This document shows, in pieces, positions 36,759-46,532 of a stretch of 64,000 bases of DNA. Within the stretch, counting starts at the first letter, position 1, and each line of letters begins with the position of its first letter. The position numbers and the translations under genes were made by a program. The notes under the pieces are model-generated. The model was not told the DNA's origin. It worked only from the letters and a program-made list of their open reading frames with translations, and did no database searches. The stretch covers positions 434,001 through 498,000 of the forward strand of contig NZ_PYAW01000002.1 of NCBI RefSeq assembly GCF_003014755.1, read 5' to 3'. The stretch is from Chitinophaga niastensis. Its GTDB lineage: Bacteria > Bacteroidota > Bacteroidia > Chitinophagales > Chitinophagaceae.

Positions 36759-39700
36759 TTAGTGACATCCTATTTTACTATGTTCCAGTTTTTCTAAACT
36801 TGGCATTTCACTTGCTTTTTTCCCATCAAGCATTGCATCCCCTTTAGCTAAACGTTGTATGCCAAGGGCTGTTGCTTGTTTTTCTTCTGACATGCCATTA
36901 ATTAAGTTACCTCTTCTTTTTTCACTACCTCTTCCTAAAAGCGTATTTTCTTCTATACCTCTTTGTTCTACACCACGAACGGCATCATAGTCTGTATTTA
37001 CGGGTGTTATACGATGTAGCTCATCACCATCACCAAATCTTGCTCCATCAGTACCTTTATTATTGGAATGTCGATAGGCAACATTCGCCATTGTTTGATT
37101 ATCTGATGCCCTTCCATGATAGTAAGTATTTCCATCTGAATCCTTTAAGAAATAATTCCAATCTAATCCAAAAAAGTCAATGCTAACGTTGGTATCTTTT
37201 ACATAACTGTATAAATTATATACACCACTATTTAATCCAATAGGATCCTGACTGATAAATATCCCTTCCTGCGGACTATAATACCTGAACCGGTTATAAT
37301 ATAACCCTGTCTCCACATCTTCATATTGTCCCTGGTATCGGAATGGTACAAAATCCTTACTGCCATCCAACTTACGTACATTCCCATAAATATCCAGCTC
37401 TACACTCCATATCTTGTTGCCGCTTTCATCATAAGCTTCAGAGGGTGTTCCGAGATGATCTGTGATCACAGTATACTGTTGCTGGTTGGTTATTTTAGCT
37501 GTTAGTTTAAAAGTGTTATCCTCAAATACCCAGGTAATAAAACGCTGTGCTGGTACAGGTTCGGGATGACTTTGCTGTATTTCCCCTGACTCATTTATAA
37601 GAAATTTAGGTCTTTCTTTTTCAGGATAAGTCCATTCATGCAGGGGGGTATTACCATCCCATACAAAACGGGTTAGCTGGCTGTTGATACACTTTTCTGT
37701 TCTGCGTCCCAGGGCATCGTACTGAAATGTGATCGTTTTCTGATCCGGACGCCGTACTTCTTTTAGTAAACCATTGCTGAACCATTCGTATTCCCAGGTT
37801 TCGGGGAAAGATGACTGTGTTATTATTTTTTTAGTGAGATTTCCTTCTTCATCATAGATGAACCTTGCCTGATCTGTTTCCTGTAAACGACTACCTGCAC
37901 TGTATTTACGATCCTTACGTGTTTGTGTTTTATAGAGATTACCAACTTTATCCGGTAATCTGTAATCATATTGACCATCCTCGTACTGTGCCCAGGCGAG
38001 GTTGCTAAAATCATCATGTCCGAATTTTACCATACCGCCATTAAGGCCATTTATCATTTGTTTGAGGCGGGAATTAACATCCCAGTGATATTGACGGCTA
38101 CGGGTGGTTTTGCCATTGCTGGTAACAGTATGTGCGTCAGGAGTACCATTGGCTGATGAACCTGGATGGTAAGTCCAGCTGCTTTTTACGCCGTTAGATA
38201 ACGTACGCTCTATTTCCAATCCTAACAGGTTGCGTTGAATGTATACTGTCCATGGATTCTCTGATCCGGCTATACTGGCTTTGATGCCAGTCAGATCGCC
38301 CATTTCATTCCACTGGGAATGAATATCGGCGCCGAGACTGCTTTGCAGTAATTTCCTGTGGCCTTCCTTATTGAACTGGCTGGTAACGGTATAGCCGTTC
38401 TGGGATTCAGTTATCACACGGCCCAATGCATCCCGTTCAATCTTAACAGTGCTGTTAAGATTGGATGCTTCCAATACTGCACCATTGCGATTATAACTGT
38501 ACATTTCCCAATTGCCGTCATGATGTTCAATACGGGTTACCAGTCCATTGTTGTTATACTCAAAGCTGGTCCACTTACCGGCAGGGCGATGTACTTTTAT
38601 CACCTTGCCGGCGCTATCGCGTTCGTAGTGTAGTGTGAGATTGTCAAATCGGGTTTCAGTGATGATATCGCCGTTAGCATTGCGGCTGAAGCGATACATT
38701 TCCCCATGTTCATTTACCAGGGTAGTGAGTTTTTCATCATTGTTATAGATGAAATGTGTTTTAGCGCCATTTTCCTCCCGCATTTTCATATTGCCTAGCG
38801 GAGTATAATTAAAACGTACCTGATGATGTTTATCCGTTGCTTCTACAACATCATTATAGGCATTATATTGTAGTTTTACGTGATTGCCATCAGGATGCCG
38901 TACATCTGTAACGCGTCCCAATGCATCATAACGAAAGGTCTGTTCTTCTTTCAGCGGATTGCTCAAATAGAGACACTGCCCCCAGGTATCATATTTCCAG
39001 GTAGTTTTGCCACCATCAGGGAGCGTTAGACTATTTAAATTGAAATCTTCGTCGTAGGTGAGCAGCGTTTCATTTTCCTGCTCATCTTCTATTTTGCTCA
39101 ACAGATGTTGTTCATTGTAGCGGAAGATGCGTATGCTACCATCTGCTCCTGTCATTGTGTGTAAAAGTCCACTGTCTGCATGGTGAATATAAGTACGACT
39201 GTTTCCTTCTGCATCCGCAGACCTTACCAGTTTTCCGGCATCGTTATAAGAGGCACTGTTTTCTGAGCCATCTGGTAATACTACACTGGTTTGGTTTCCC
39301 ATTTCATCATACGTATAGCCGGTAGCGTTACCTTCCGGATCTACCACCCGATACACTTCCATTTCTTCTGTATAGGTGAAGAACGTGGAGTTGCCCAATG
39401 GATCTTTGATTTGCGATACCACAAAATCAGGGGTATAGTAATAGGTGGTGGTATGTCCCTGTGAGTTGGTGATGCTGTTGAAACCCGCTTCCAGATGATA
39501 TTCCAGGAAGCCTTCCAGCAAACCGCCGTCGCCCCGGGTGTGTGTGCATCTGTTTTTTTTGTCATATTCCCAATAGAAAGCCTGACCGTTGCGGTCTGTT
39601 TTCTTTACCATGAGATGATCACGGTATTGGATATACGTAGTTTGTTCCAGTGCATCTGTTATTTCACATAGGTCCCCTGCATCATTATAAGTGTAGCTTA

Positions 39701-40889
39701 CCAGCAAACGTTGCTCGCCGCGATGCTGTGCGGTAACACGGGTAATCTTGCCGACAGGATCGCTGTTGATAAGCAGATGCCTGCCGGCACTATCAATGAT
39801 CCGAAGCAAGTGCCCGGCTGCATTGTAGTGCAAACTGATCATAAAGCCTGCTTCATCATTGATGTTGATGAGCCGGTATTGTTCGTCCTGCGGATGTTGC
39901 TTACGGAAGGTGTGGGTTAGTCTGCTGTCGTAATTAAACAGCGTGTATTCGTCGGCGTGAGTGCGGGTCAGCGACAGTTTTTCATGGCGGTTGTAGTCAC
40001 TGTTACCATTGTAAGGTAATGATTCAAATACGGCGCTGCGGCCATCTCCTAATAACACAACGGTGGCATCTTCCGCAGAAAATTCCTGTACGCGCATATC
40101 AAAACTCAGGTGGGTGCCATGTCCCAGCAGTCCTTTAAACGAACTATCACTATTCCAGGAGCGCTCCCATTTCAGGGGAATAGGACTAGGAAGCTCGAAG
40201 TCGATACCATCATAAATAACAATTCCCTGTATAAGATCTACCGGCTCAAATCCTTTCTTACAAAGGTATTTGCTGAGTTTATTGCTACCTAATTTTCCTT
40301 GCAGCGCGTGATTAAATTTGGTGGCCAGTTTCTTTCCCAACTTACCGAGTCCTTTCATGGCGGCACCAAAGCCGTATGACATCAGCAGATTGAGTAAAAC
40401 ACCTGCCCAGTCGGGAACAAAGGGGCCGCCCACCATTACCGGCCGGCCAAAGGAAAGCGGGATGGAATAAGAGGTAGGCAGATACAGACTAGGAATAGGA
40501 ATGAATTTCTTGCCTGGGGTGAGTGATAAGGGCAGTCCAATATCATTACACGTCATCAGCATATGCCCGGCAGGACTCATCAGGTTGCCTTCTACTTTTA
40601 CTTTCTTACTGCCAAAAAAATTAACAGAATCATGACCTATCATAGGAGCCATCAAAAAAGGGCCGCCCATCGGTATATGGAACAGGAATACCAGTTTCCC
40701 GCTGGTATCGCTCTTACCGCGCGGTACATGATTTATCTTGGTGGTGGCGCCTATAAACGGAACATAATCCATAGGATCTACTACCAGTCCAATGTACGGA
40801 TGGGGTAAGGGCACGGGAAAACCTAACAGGATAACTATATGTATATCCAGACCTATTACTGGGGTGAAATGTTTGTTACTGACTAGCAT
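36759..40889 (-). CDS. Rhs polymorphic toxin 1 with PAAR-like N-terminus and unique C-terminal tip
   Basis: This 1376-residue protein starts with HFTPVIGLDIHIVILLGFPVPLP, the PAAR-like N-terminus of many secreted Rhs effectors. A hydrophobic stretch (about 155-185) and a DUF6531-type entry (about 222-300; FELPSPIPLKWERSW) follow. YD repeats run from about 330 to 1130. The Rhs core reads YQGQYEDVETGLYYNRFRYY up to SQDPIG near 1215. The tip (about 1240-1376) contains NTYYHGRASDN, YDAVRGVEQRGIEEN and NLINGM. This resembles the spacing of GIY-YIG-type nuclease toxins, but only weakly. The Rhs shell is expected to encase the toxin until delivery, perhaps by type VI secretion. No VgrG gene is in the window. 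Confidence 0.9.
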   Translation of the reverse strand: MLVSNKHFTPVIGLDIHIVILLGFPVPLPHPYIGLVVDPMDYVPFIGATTKINHVPRGKSDTSGKLVFLFHIPMGGPFLMAPMIGHDSVNFFGSKKVKVEGNLMSPAGHMLMTCNDIGLPLSLTPGKKFIPIPSLYLPTSYSIPLSFGRPVMVGGPFVPDWAGVLLNLLMSYGFGAAMKGLGKLGKKLATKFNHALQGKLGSNKLSKYLCKKGFEPVDLIQGIVIYDGIDFELPSPIPLKWERSWNSDSSFKGLLGHGTHLSFDMRVQEFSAEDATVVLLGDGRSAVFESLPYNGNSDYNRHEKLSLTRTHADEYTLFNYDSRLTHTFRKQHPQDEQYRLININDEAGFMISLHYNAAGHLLRIIDSAGRHLLINSDPVGKITRVTAQHRGEQRLLVSYTYNDAGDLCEITDALEQTTYIQYRDHLMVKKTDRNGQAFYWEYDKKNRCTHTRGDGGLLEGFLEYHLEAGFNSITNSQGHTTTYYYTPDFVVSQIKDPLGNSTFFTYTEEMEVYRVVDPEGNATGYTYDEMGNQTSVVLPDGSENSASYNDAGKLVRSADAEGNSRTYIHHADSGLLHTMTGADGSIRIFRYNEQHLLSKIEDEQENETLLTYDEDFNLNSLTLPDGGKTTWKYDTWGQCLYLSNPLKEEQTFRYDALGRVTDVRHPDGNHVKLQYNAYNDVVEATDKHHQVRFNYTPLGNMKMREENGAKTHFIYNNDEKLTTLVNEHGEMYRFSRNANGDIITETRFDNLTLHYERDSAGKVIKVHRPAGKWTSFEYNNNGLVTRIEHHDGNWEMYSYNRNGAVLEASNLNSTVKIERDALGRVITESQNGYTVTSQFNKEGHRKLLQSSLGADIHSQWNEMGDLTGIKASIAGSENPWTVYIQRNLLGLEIERTLSNGVKSSWTYHPGSSANGTPDAHTVTSNGKTTRSRQYHWDVNSRLKQMINGLNGGMVKFGHDDFSNLAWAQYEDGQYDYRLPDKVGNLYKTQTRKDRKYSAGSRLQETDQARFIYDEEGNLTKKIITQSSFPETWEYEWFSNGLLKEVRRPDQKTITFQYDALGRRTEKCINSQLTRFVWDGNTPLHEWTYPEKERPKFLINESGEIQQSHPEPVPAQRFITWVFEDNTFKLTAKITNQQQYTVITDHLGTPSEAYDESGNKIWSVELDIYGNVRKLDGSKDFVPFRYQGQYEDVETGLYYNRFRYYSPQEGIFISQDPIGLNSGVYNLYSYVKDTNVSIDFFGLDWNYFLKDSDGNTYYHGRASDNQTMANVAYRHSNNKGTDGARFGDGDELHRITPVNTDYDAVRGVEQRGIEENTLLGRGSEKRRGNLINGMSEEKQATALGIQRLAKGDAMLDGKKASEMPSLEKLEHSKIGCH

Positions 40890-40975
40890 CAGATATGGTT
40901 TGGGAGCCTAACGGCCGGGTACTAACAATTACTGGAAATTATACTGTGTATAAATATAAGCATTCCTTTTAAGTG
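37247..40975 (-). repeat. Long direct repeat, copy 1 (Rhs body and upstream region)
   Basis: About 3.7 kb from the Rhs core motif back through the start codon and about 85 bases upstream is nearly identical to 41744-45478. Identity is highest in the first 700 bases of the genes and in the last 600 bases of the body. It ends abruptly after the QDPI codons, where the toxin tips begin. The shared upstream part includes GGGAGCCTAACGGCCGGGTA. This is a tandem duplication, perhaps kept alike by gene conversion. Confidence 0.9.
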
Positions 40976-41017
40976 ATGGAATAGTAGAAAAAATGTATGT
41001 GATAGGATGCTGTTTTT

Positions 41018-41353
41018 TTAGCTGCCAGCTCCTGAATCATGAGTTGAAAGAAGGGCCGCTTCACTATTTAGTATTTCGATAAGTTCATTTAGTTTTTTAG
41101 TTTTTTTAAGCCTCAAAGGAGACTCCCAATCAAAGTTTTGCACAATCGTTATTCTAAAACTTCCTTTTAAAGAGAAGGAGGGAAACCAACCTACATCAAG
41201 AAGAATATTGTTTTTGTATTCCACTTGAAGCATATCTTCTTTCAGAAGATCAATTTGTTCTTTTAACGTTTTCTCTAAATCCAATTCACTTAATTCATTA
41301 TAGGTAATAACCCCGTTTTTGAAATTAATATATTGATTAATTAGGTTCGACAT
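41018..41353 (-). CDS. Small protein overlapping Rhs toxin 2, candidate immunity protein
   Basis: This 111-residue acidic protein has no signal or membrane segment. The start overlaps the end of the Rhs 2 gene by 13 bases, so the two are probably translationally coupled, the normal arrangement for a toxin and its immunity gene. The sequence (ISFKNG-like start, TYNELSELDLEKTLKEQIDLLKEDM, a beta-rich VGWFPSFSLKGSFRITIVQNFDWESP, then a helix) does not match a family I can name. The following 128 bases to the Rhs 1 gene hold the duplicated Rhs upstream region. Confidence 0.75.
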   Translation of the reverse strand: MSNLINQYINFKNGVITYNELSELDLEKTLKEQIDLLKEDMLQVEYKNNILLDVGWFPSFSLKGSFRITIVQNFDWESPLRLKKTKKLNELIEILNSEAALLSTHDSGAGS

Positions 41354-44300
41354 TTGGTTAATTTTTTAAATTCTGCTTCAGTTATTGGATGGCCATGTAT
41401 TGTATTGGCACTGTGTTCAACACGGACATACTTTGTTTCTTTTCCTTCAGATGCTCCAATGATATCATCAAAAGCAGCAACCTTCCAATCTTTACCATTG
41501 GTTACCGGAGTGCCAGTCTTCCAAACACCTCTTTCAAGTGCTTCTATATTAGTTTCGGGTGTATATTTTGCAGGACCGGTTTTGGTTGATTTTACAATAT
41601 CATTCCATGATTTATCTTTTTGCGGAAAATGTTTGTAACCATGAGGTGTCCAATTAGGTTCTGCCTCAAGGCCCAAAGCATCTGTCCAGGAATTTGTGTC
41701 ATGAACATACCCATACATCTGCATCCCCCCATTCAACCTAATGGGATCCTGACTCACAAACACTCCTTCCTGTGGGCTATAATACCTGAACCGGTTATAA
41801 TATAGCCCGGTCTCCACGTCTTCATACTGTCCCTGATATCGGAATGGCACAAAATCCTTAGGACCCTCCAACTTACGCACATTCCCATAAATATCCAACT
41901 CTGCGCTCCATACTTTGTTGCCGCTTTCATCATAAGCTTCACAGGGTGTTCCGAGATGGTCTGTGATCACAGCATATTGTTGCTGGCTGGTTATTTTTGC
42001 TGCCAGTTTAAAGGTACTATCTTCAAACACCCAGGTAACAAGACTCTCCGCTGGTATAGGTTCCGGATGGCTTTGCTGAATTTCTCCTAACTCGTTTATG
42101 AAAATTTGTGGTCTTTCTTTTTCAGGATAAGTCCATTCATGCAGGGGGGTATTACCATTCCATACAAAACGGGTTAGCTGGCCATTGATGCACTTTTCTG
42201 TTCTGCGTCCCAGGGCATCGTACTGAAAGGTGATCGTTTTCTGATCCGGACGCCGTACTTCTTTTAGTAAACCATTGCTGAACCATTCGTATTCCCAGGT
42301 TTCGGGGAAAGATGATTGTGTTATTATTTTTTTAGTGAGATTTCCTTCTTCATCATAGATGAACCTTGCCTGCTCTGTTTCCTGTAAACGACTACCTGCA
42401 CTGTATTTACGATCCTTGCGTGTTTGTGTTTTATAGAGATTACCAACTTTATCCGGTAACTTGTAATCATACTGACCATCTTCGTATTGTGCCCAGGCAA
42501 GATTACCAAAATCATCATGTCCGAATTTTACCATACCGCCATTAAGGCTATTTATCATTTGTTTGAGGCGGGAATTAACATCCCAGTGATATTGACGGCT
42601 ACGGGTGATTTTACCATTGCTGGTAATGGTATGTGCATCAGGAGTACCATTGGCTGATGAACCTGGATGGTAAGTCCAGCTGCTTTTTACGCCGTTAGAT
42701 AGCGTGCGCTCTATTTCTAACCCTAACAGGTTGCGTTGAATGTAGGCTGTCCACGGACTCTCTGATCCTGCTGCACTGGCTTTGATGCTGGTCAGATCCC
42801 CCATTTCATTCCATTGGGTACGAATATCAGCACCGAGGCTGCTTTGCAGTAATTCCCTGTAGCCTTCCTTATTGAACTGGCTGGTAACGGTATAGCCGTT
42901 CTGGGATTCTGTTATCACACGGCCCAATACATCCCGTTCAAATTTTACAGTGCTGTTAGGATTGGATGCTTCTACCACTGTACCATTGCGATTATAACTG
43001 TACATTTCCCAATTGCCGTCATGATGATCAATACGGGTTACCAGTCCATTGTTGTTGTACTCAAAGTTGGTCCACTTACCAGCAGGACGATGTACTTTTA
43101 TCACCTTGCCGGTACTATCGCGTTCGTAGTGTAGTGTAAGATTGTCAAAGCCGGTTTCGGTGATGATATCGCCGTTAGCATTGCGCCCAAAGCGATACAT
43201 TTCCCCATGCTCGTTTACTAAGGTAGTGAGTTGCTCATCATTGTTATAGATGAAATGTGTTTTAGCACCATTCTCTTCCCGCAGTTTCACACTACCCAGC
43301 GGTGTATAATCATAACGTACGTGTTGGTATTTGTCTTTAGCAGTTACTACATCATCGTAGGCATTGTACTGTAATTTTACGTGGTTGCCGTCTGGTGATC
43401 GCACGTCTGTAACCCGTCCCAGTGCATCATAACGAAAAGTCTGTTCTTCTTTCAGCGGATTACTCAGATGCAGACATTGTCCCCAGGTATCATATTCCCA
43501 GGTAGTTTTGCCGCCATCGGGGAGTGTCACACTATTTAAATTGAAGTCCCCATCATAGGTAAGTAGTGTTTCATTTTCCTGCTCATCTTCTATTTTGCTC
43601 AGCAGGTGTTGTTCATTGTAGCGGAAGATGCGTATGTTGCCATCTGCTCCTGTAACAGTGTGCAGTAATCCACTATCTGCATGATAAATATAAGTACGGC
43701 TATTTCCCTCGGCATCGGCAGCTTTCACCAACCTCCCGGTTTCGTTATAGGACGCACCAATTTCAGAGCCATCAGGCAATACTACGCTGGTTTGATTTCC
43801 CATTTCATCATACGTATAGCCGGTAGCATTACCTTCCGGATCTACTACACGATATACTTCCATTTCTTCTGTATAGGTGAAGAATATGGAGTTGCCCAAT
43901 GGATCTTTGATTTGTGATACTACAAAATCAGGAGTATAGTAATAGGTGGTGGTAGCCTTCTGTGAGTTAGTAATGCTATTGAAACCCGCTTCCGGATGAT
44001 ATTCCAGGAATCCTTCCAACAGGCCGCCATCGCCCCACGTATGTGTGCAACGATTTTTTTTGTCGTATTCCCAATGGAAGGATTGACCGTTGCGGTCTGT
44101 TTTTTTTACCATGAGATGATCACGGTATTGGATATACGTAGTTTGCTGTAGTGCATCTGTTATCCCGCATACGTCACCGGCTTCATTGTAGGCGTAGCTT
44201 ACCAGCAAACGTTGTTCACCGCGGTGCTGTGCAGTAACATGGGTGATCCTGCCGGTTGTATCACTGTTGATGAGCAGGTGACGGCCAGCACTGTCAATGA

Positions 44301-45390
44301 TCCGCAGTAAGTGTCCTGCTGCATTGTAGTGCAGACTTACCATAAAGCCAGCTTCGTCACTGATACTGATCAGGCGAAATTGCTCATCCTGTGGATGTTG
44401 CTTACAGAACGTACGTGTTAGCCTGCTGTCGTAATCAAACAGCGTGTATTCATCGATGTGAGTGCGGGTCAGCGATAGCTTTTCATGGCGGTTGTAATCA
44501 CTGTTGCCATTGTAAGGTAATGATTCAAATACGGCGCTACGGCCATCTTCTAACAACACAACGGTGGCATCTTCCAAAGAGAATTCCTGTACACGCATAT
44601 CAAAATTCAGGTGGGTGCCATATCCCAGCAGTCCTTTAAACGAACTATCACTATTCCAGGAGCGCTCCCATTTCAGGGGGATAGGACCAGGAAGTTCAAA
44701 GTCGGAGCCATCATATATAACAATTCCCTGTATAAGATCTACCGGTTCAAAGCCTTTCTTACAGAGGTATTTACTGAGTTTATTGCTGCCTAATTTCCCC
44801 TTCAGCGCGTGATTAAATTTGGTGGCCAGTTTCTTTCCCAACTTACCAAGTCCCTTCATGGCGGCACCAAAGCCGTATGACATCAGCAGATTGAGTAAAA
44901 CACCCGCCCAGTCGGGAACAAAGGGGCCGCCCACCATTACCGGCCGGCCAAAGGAAAGCGGGATGGAATAAGAGGTAGGCAGATACAGACTAGGAATAGG
45001 AATGAATTTCTTGCCTGGCGTGAGTGATAAGGGCAGTCCAATATCATTACACGTCATCAGCATATGCCCGGCAGGACTCATTAGGTTACCTTCTACTTTT
45101 ACCTTCTTACTACCAAAAAAATTAACTGAATCATGACCTATCATAGGTGCCAGCAAAAATGGCCCTCCCATTGGTATATGAAACAGAAATACCAGTTTTC
45201 CACTGGTATCACTCTTACCGCGTGGTACGTGATTTACCCTGGTGGTGGCGCCTATAAACGGAACATAGTCCATAGGATCTACTACCAGTCCAATGTACGG
45301 ATGGGGTAAGGGCACGGGAAAACCTAACAGGATAACTATATGTATATCCAGACCTATTACTGGGGTGAAATGTTTGTTACTGACTAACAT
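41341..45390 (-). CDS. Rhs polymorphic toxin 2 with PAAR-like N-terminus and a different C-terminal tip
   Basis: This 1349-residue protein is nearly identical to Rhs toxin 1 for about 1215 residues (PAAR-like start, DUF6531 entry, YD repeats, core). After SQDPIRLNGG the sequences part; the usual Gly of this core motif is Arg here. DALGL (about 1238) marks the start of a 111-residue tip with HGYKHFPQKDKSWNDIVKST, ALERGVWKTGTPVTNGKDW, and NTIHGHPITEAEF. His and Lys residues in the first and last motifs could be catalytic, perhaps in an RNase-like fold, but I cannot assign a family with confidence. The overlapping 111-residue gene is the likely immunity partner. Copy 2 is the upstream gene of the pair on the minus strand. 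Confidence 0.9.
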   Translation of the reverse strand: MLVSNKHFTPVIGLDIHIVILLGFPVPLPHPYIGLVVDPMDYVPFIGATTRVNHVPRGKSDTSGKLVFLFHIPMGGPFLLAPMIGHDSVNFFGSKKVKVEGNLMSPAGHMLMTCNDIGLPLSLTPGKKFIPIPSLYLPTSYSIPLSFGRPVMVGGPFVPDWAGVLLNLLMSYGFGAAMKGLGKLGKKLATKFNHALKGKLGSNKLSKYLCKKGFEPVDLIQGIVIYDGSDFELPGPIPLKWERSWNSDSSFKGLLGYGTHLNFDMRVQEFSLEDATVVLLEDGRSAVFESLPYNGNSDYNRHEKLSLTRTHIDEYTLFDYDSRLTRTFCKQHPQDEQFRLISISDEAGFMVSLHYNAAGHLLRIIDSAGRHLLINSDTTGRITHVTAQHRGEQRLLVSYAYNEAGDVCGITDALQQTTYIQYRDHLMVKKTDRNGQSFHWEYDKKNRCTHTWGDGGLLEGFLEYHPEAGFNSITNSQKATTTYYYTPDFVVSQIKDPLGNSIFFTYTEEMEVYRVVDPEGNATGYTYDEMGNQTSVVLPDGSEIGASYNETGRLVKAADAEGNSRTYIYHADSGLLHTVTGADGNIRIFRYNEQHLLSKIEDEQENETLLTYDGDFNLNSVTLPDGGKTTWEYDTWGQCLHLSNPLKEEQTFRYDALGRVTDVRSPDGNHVKLQYNAYDDVVTAKDKYQHVRYDYTPLGSVKLREENGAKTHFIYNNDEQLTTLVNEHGEMYRFGRNANGDIITETGFDNLTLHYERDSTGKVIKVHRPAGKWTNFEYNNNGLVTRIDHHDGNWEMYSYNRNGTVVEASNPNSTVKFERDVLGRVITESQNGYTVTSQFNKEGYRELLQSSLGADIRTQWNEMGDLTSIKASAAGSESPWTAYIQRNLLGLEIERTLSNGVKSSWTYHPGSSANGTPDAHTITSNGKITRSRQYHWDVNSRLKQMINSLNGGMVKFGHDDFGNLAWAQYEDGQYDYKLPDKVGNLYKTQTRKDRKYSAGSRLQETEQARFIYDEEGNLTKKIITQSSFPETWEYEWFSNGLLKEVRRPDQKTITFQYDALGRRTEKCINGQLTRFVWNGNTPLHEWTYPEKERPQIFINELGEIQQSHPEPIPAESLVTWVFEDSTFKLAAKITSQQQYAVITDHLGTPCEAYDESGNKVWSAELDIYGNVRKLEGPKDFVPFRYQGQYEDVETGLYYNRFRYYSPQEGVFVSQDPIRLNGGMQMYGYVHDTNSWTDALGLEAEPNWTPHGYKHFPQKDKSWNDIVKSTKTGPAKYTPETNIEALERGVWKTGTPVTNGKDWKVAAFDDIIGASEGKETKYVRVEHSANTIHGHPITEAEFKKLTKCRT

Positions 45391-45478
45391 CAGATATGGT
45401 TTGGGAGCCTAACGGCCGGGTACTAACAATTCCGGGAAACAATACTGTGTATAAATATAAGCATTCCTTTTTAAGTGA
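41744..45478 (-). repeat. Long direct repeat, copy 2 (Rhs body and upstream region)
   Basis: Partner of 37247-40975, in the same orientation about 4.5 kb away. The 5' boundary lies about 88 bases before the start codon (AAGCATTCCTTTTTAAGTG against AAGCATTCCTTTTAAGTG in copy 1). The 3' boundary is at the Rhs core. Such repeats can recombine and swap or delete toxin tips. Confidence 0.9.
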
Positions 45479-45578
45479 GGCAGGACTCTTTTCAACAATT
45501 TTTTTATTCACAGTTCTAATCATTGCCAACAGCTTTTAAATACATCTTTATGTATGTCCTTCATCCCGCAACAATAAT

Positions 45579-46526
45579 CTATGTCAGCCGGATTTCGGTA
45601 CCAGGTTCAGGAACCAGGGTAGGTATCTTCCAGCGGGCTATACTATTAATACGACTGATCACTTTGTTCAGCATTCCCAGCCACTCTTTGTCTGTGAAGA
45701 AAAACCCGTAGGTGAAAATAAAAATGATTTCAAAGCCGTAAATCATCATAAATATATAGATGCCTATGTGCAGCGCTATGCCGCATATAATTACTGGTAG
45801 CCTGGTTTTCCTGAACCAAACAAGTACCGGAAAGTACATTTCTATCAATAGTGTAAAGTAGGTAGTCATGGTAACCATGTACCCGTTTTTTACCAGCCAA
45901 TCGTTCCATGGCGTGCCTTTGAAACGTGCGAGGCTCATAATATAATAGGTAGCCACTCCATTAAACCATACATCTGCATGGATCTTATGGAATGCCGACC
46001 AGAAGTAAACAATACAAAAGTGTATGGTCACTGCCCGCACTGCGAGATTGGAGGCGAGGTTGGAGAGGCGCTTCATTGTTTCATTTTTTATGCTGATGGC
46101 ACGTATGCTGAAATATTGATAGCTGTCGGCAAAAACCATGTATAGCATAATGAATCGCATAAAGTTATCGCCGCCATTCAGCACAATATTGCACAGGCGT
46201 TGTATAGTTTCGTAAAACAGGAATAATATCAACGCAGTGAAATGTTTACCTACACCAAAGAGGTAGCCTACAATGATGATCAGGTACAGGGTAATAAATG
46301 CCTGGTAATGTGCCCTGATGAAAAAGCTTTTGATGCCCAGCAGTTCTGTTAGTACGGTGGGAGTGGGGTGAATGAACGACTGTGGCCCGTAGAGGATGTC
46401 CAGGTAAGGCCATTGGAAGATGATATTCTTTACCAGGTGTAAACAGATGAATATCCGGAATACGGCGAGGTAAAAAGAATAGTTATTCTTTTCTTCCATG
46501 CGGATCATATTTTTATATAGTGTCAT
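45579..46526 (-). CDS. HTTM-domain membrane protein (vitamin K carboxylase-like fold)
   Basis: This 315-residue polytopic protein has about eight hydrophobic segments. Patterns of the HTTM (horizontally transferred transmembrane) family are visible: YLAVFRIFICLHLVKNIIF, LNGGDNFMRFIMLYMVFADSYQYFS, AVTIHFCIVYFWSAFHKIHADVWFNGVATYYIMSL, and TLLIEMYFPVLVWFRKTR. HTTM proteins are related to gamma-glutamyl carboxylase, but most bacterial members have no known activity. The ATG at 46526 lies 6 bases after the stop of the DUF5819-like gene; starts at residues 7 and 10 are also possible. The two genes form a usual pair. Confidence 0.85.
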   Translation of the reverse strand: MTLYKNMIRMEEKNNYSFYLAVFRIFICLHLVKNIIFQWPYLDILYGPQSFIHPTPTVLTELLGIKSFFIRAHYQAFITLYLIIIVGYLFGVGKHFTALILFLFYETIQRLCNIVLNGGDNFMRFIMLYMVFADSYQYFSIRAISIKNETMKRLSNLASNLAVRAVTIHFCIVYFWSAFHKIHADVWFNGVATYYIMSLARFKGTPWNDWLVKNGYMVTMTTYFTLLIEMYFPVLVWFRKTRLPVIICGIALHIGIYIFMMIYGFEIIFIFTYGFFFTDKEWLGMLNKVISRINSIARWKIPTLVPEPGTEIRLT

Positions 46527-46532
46527 AACGCA

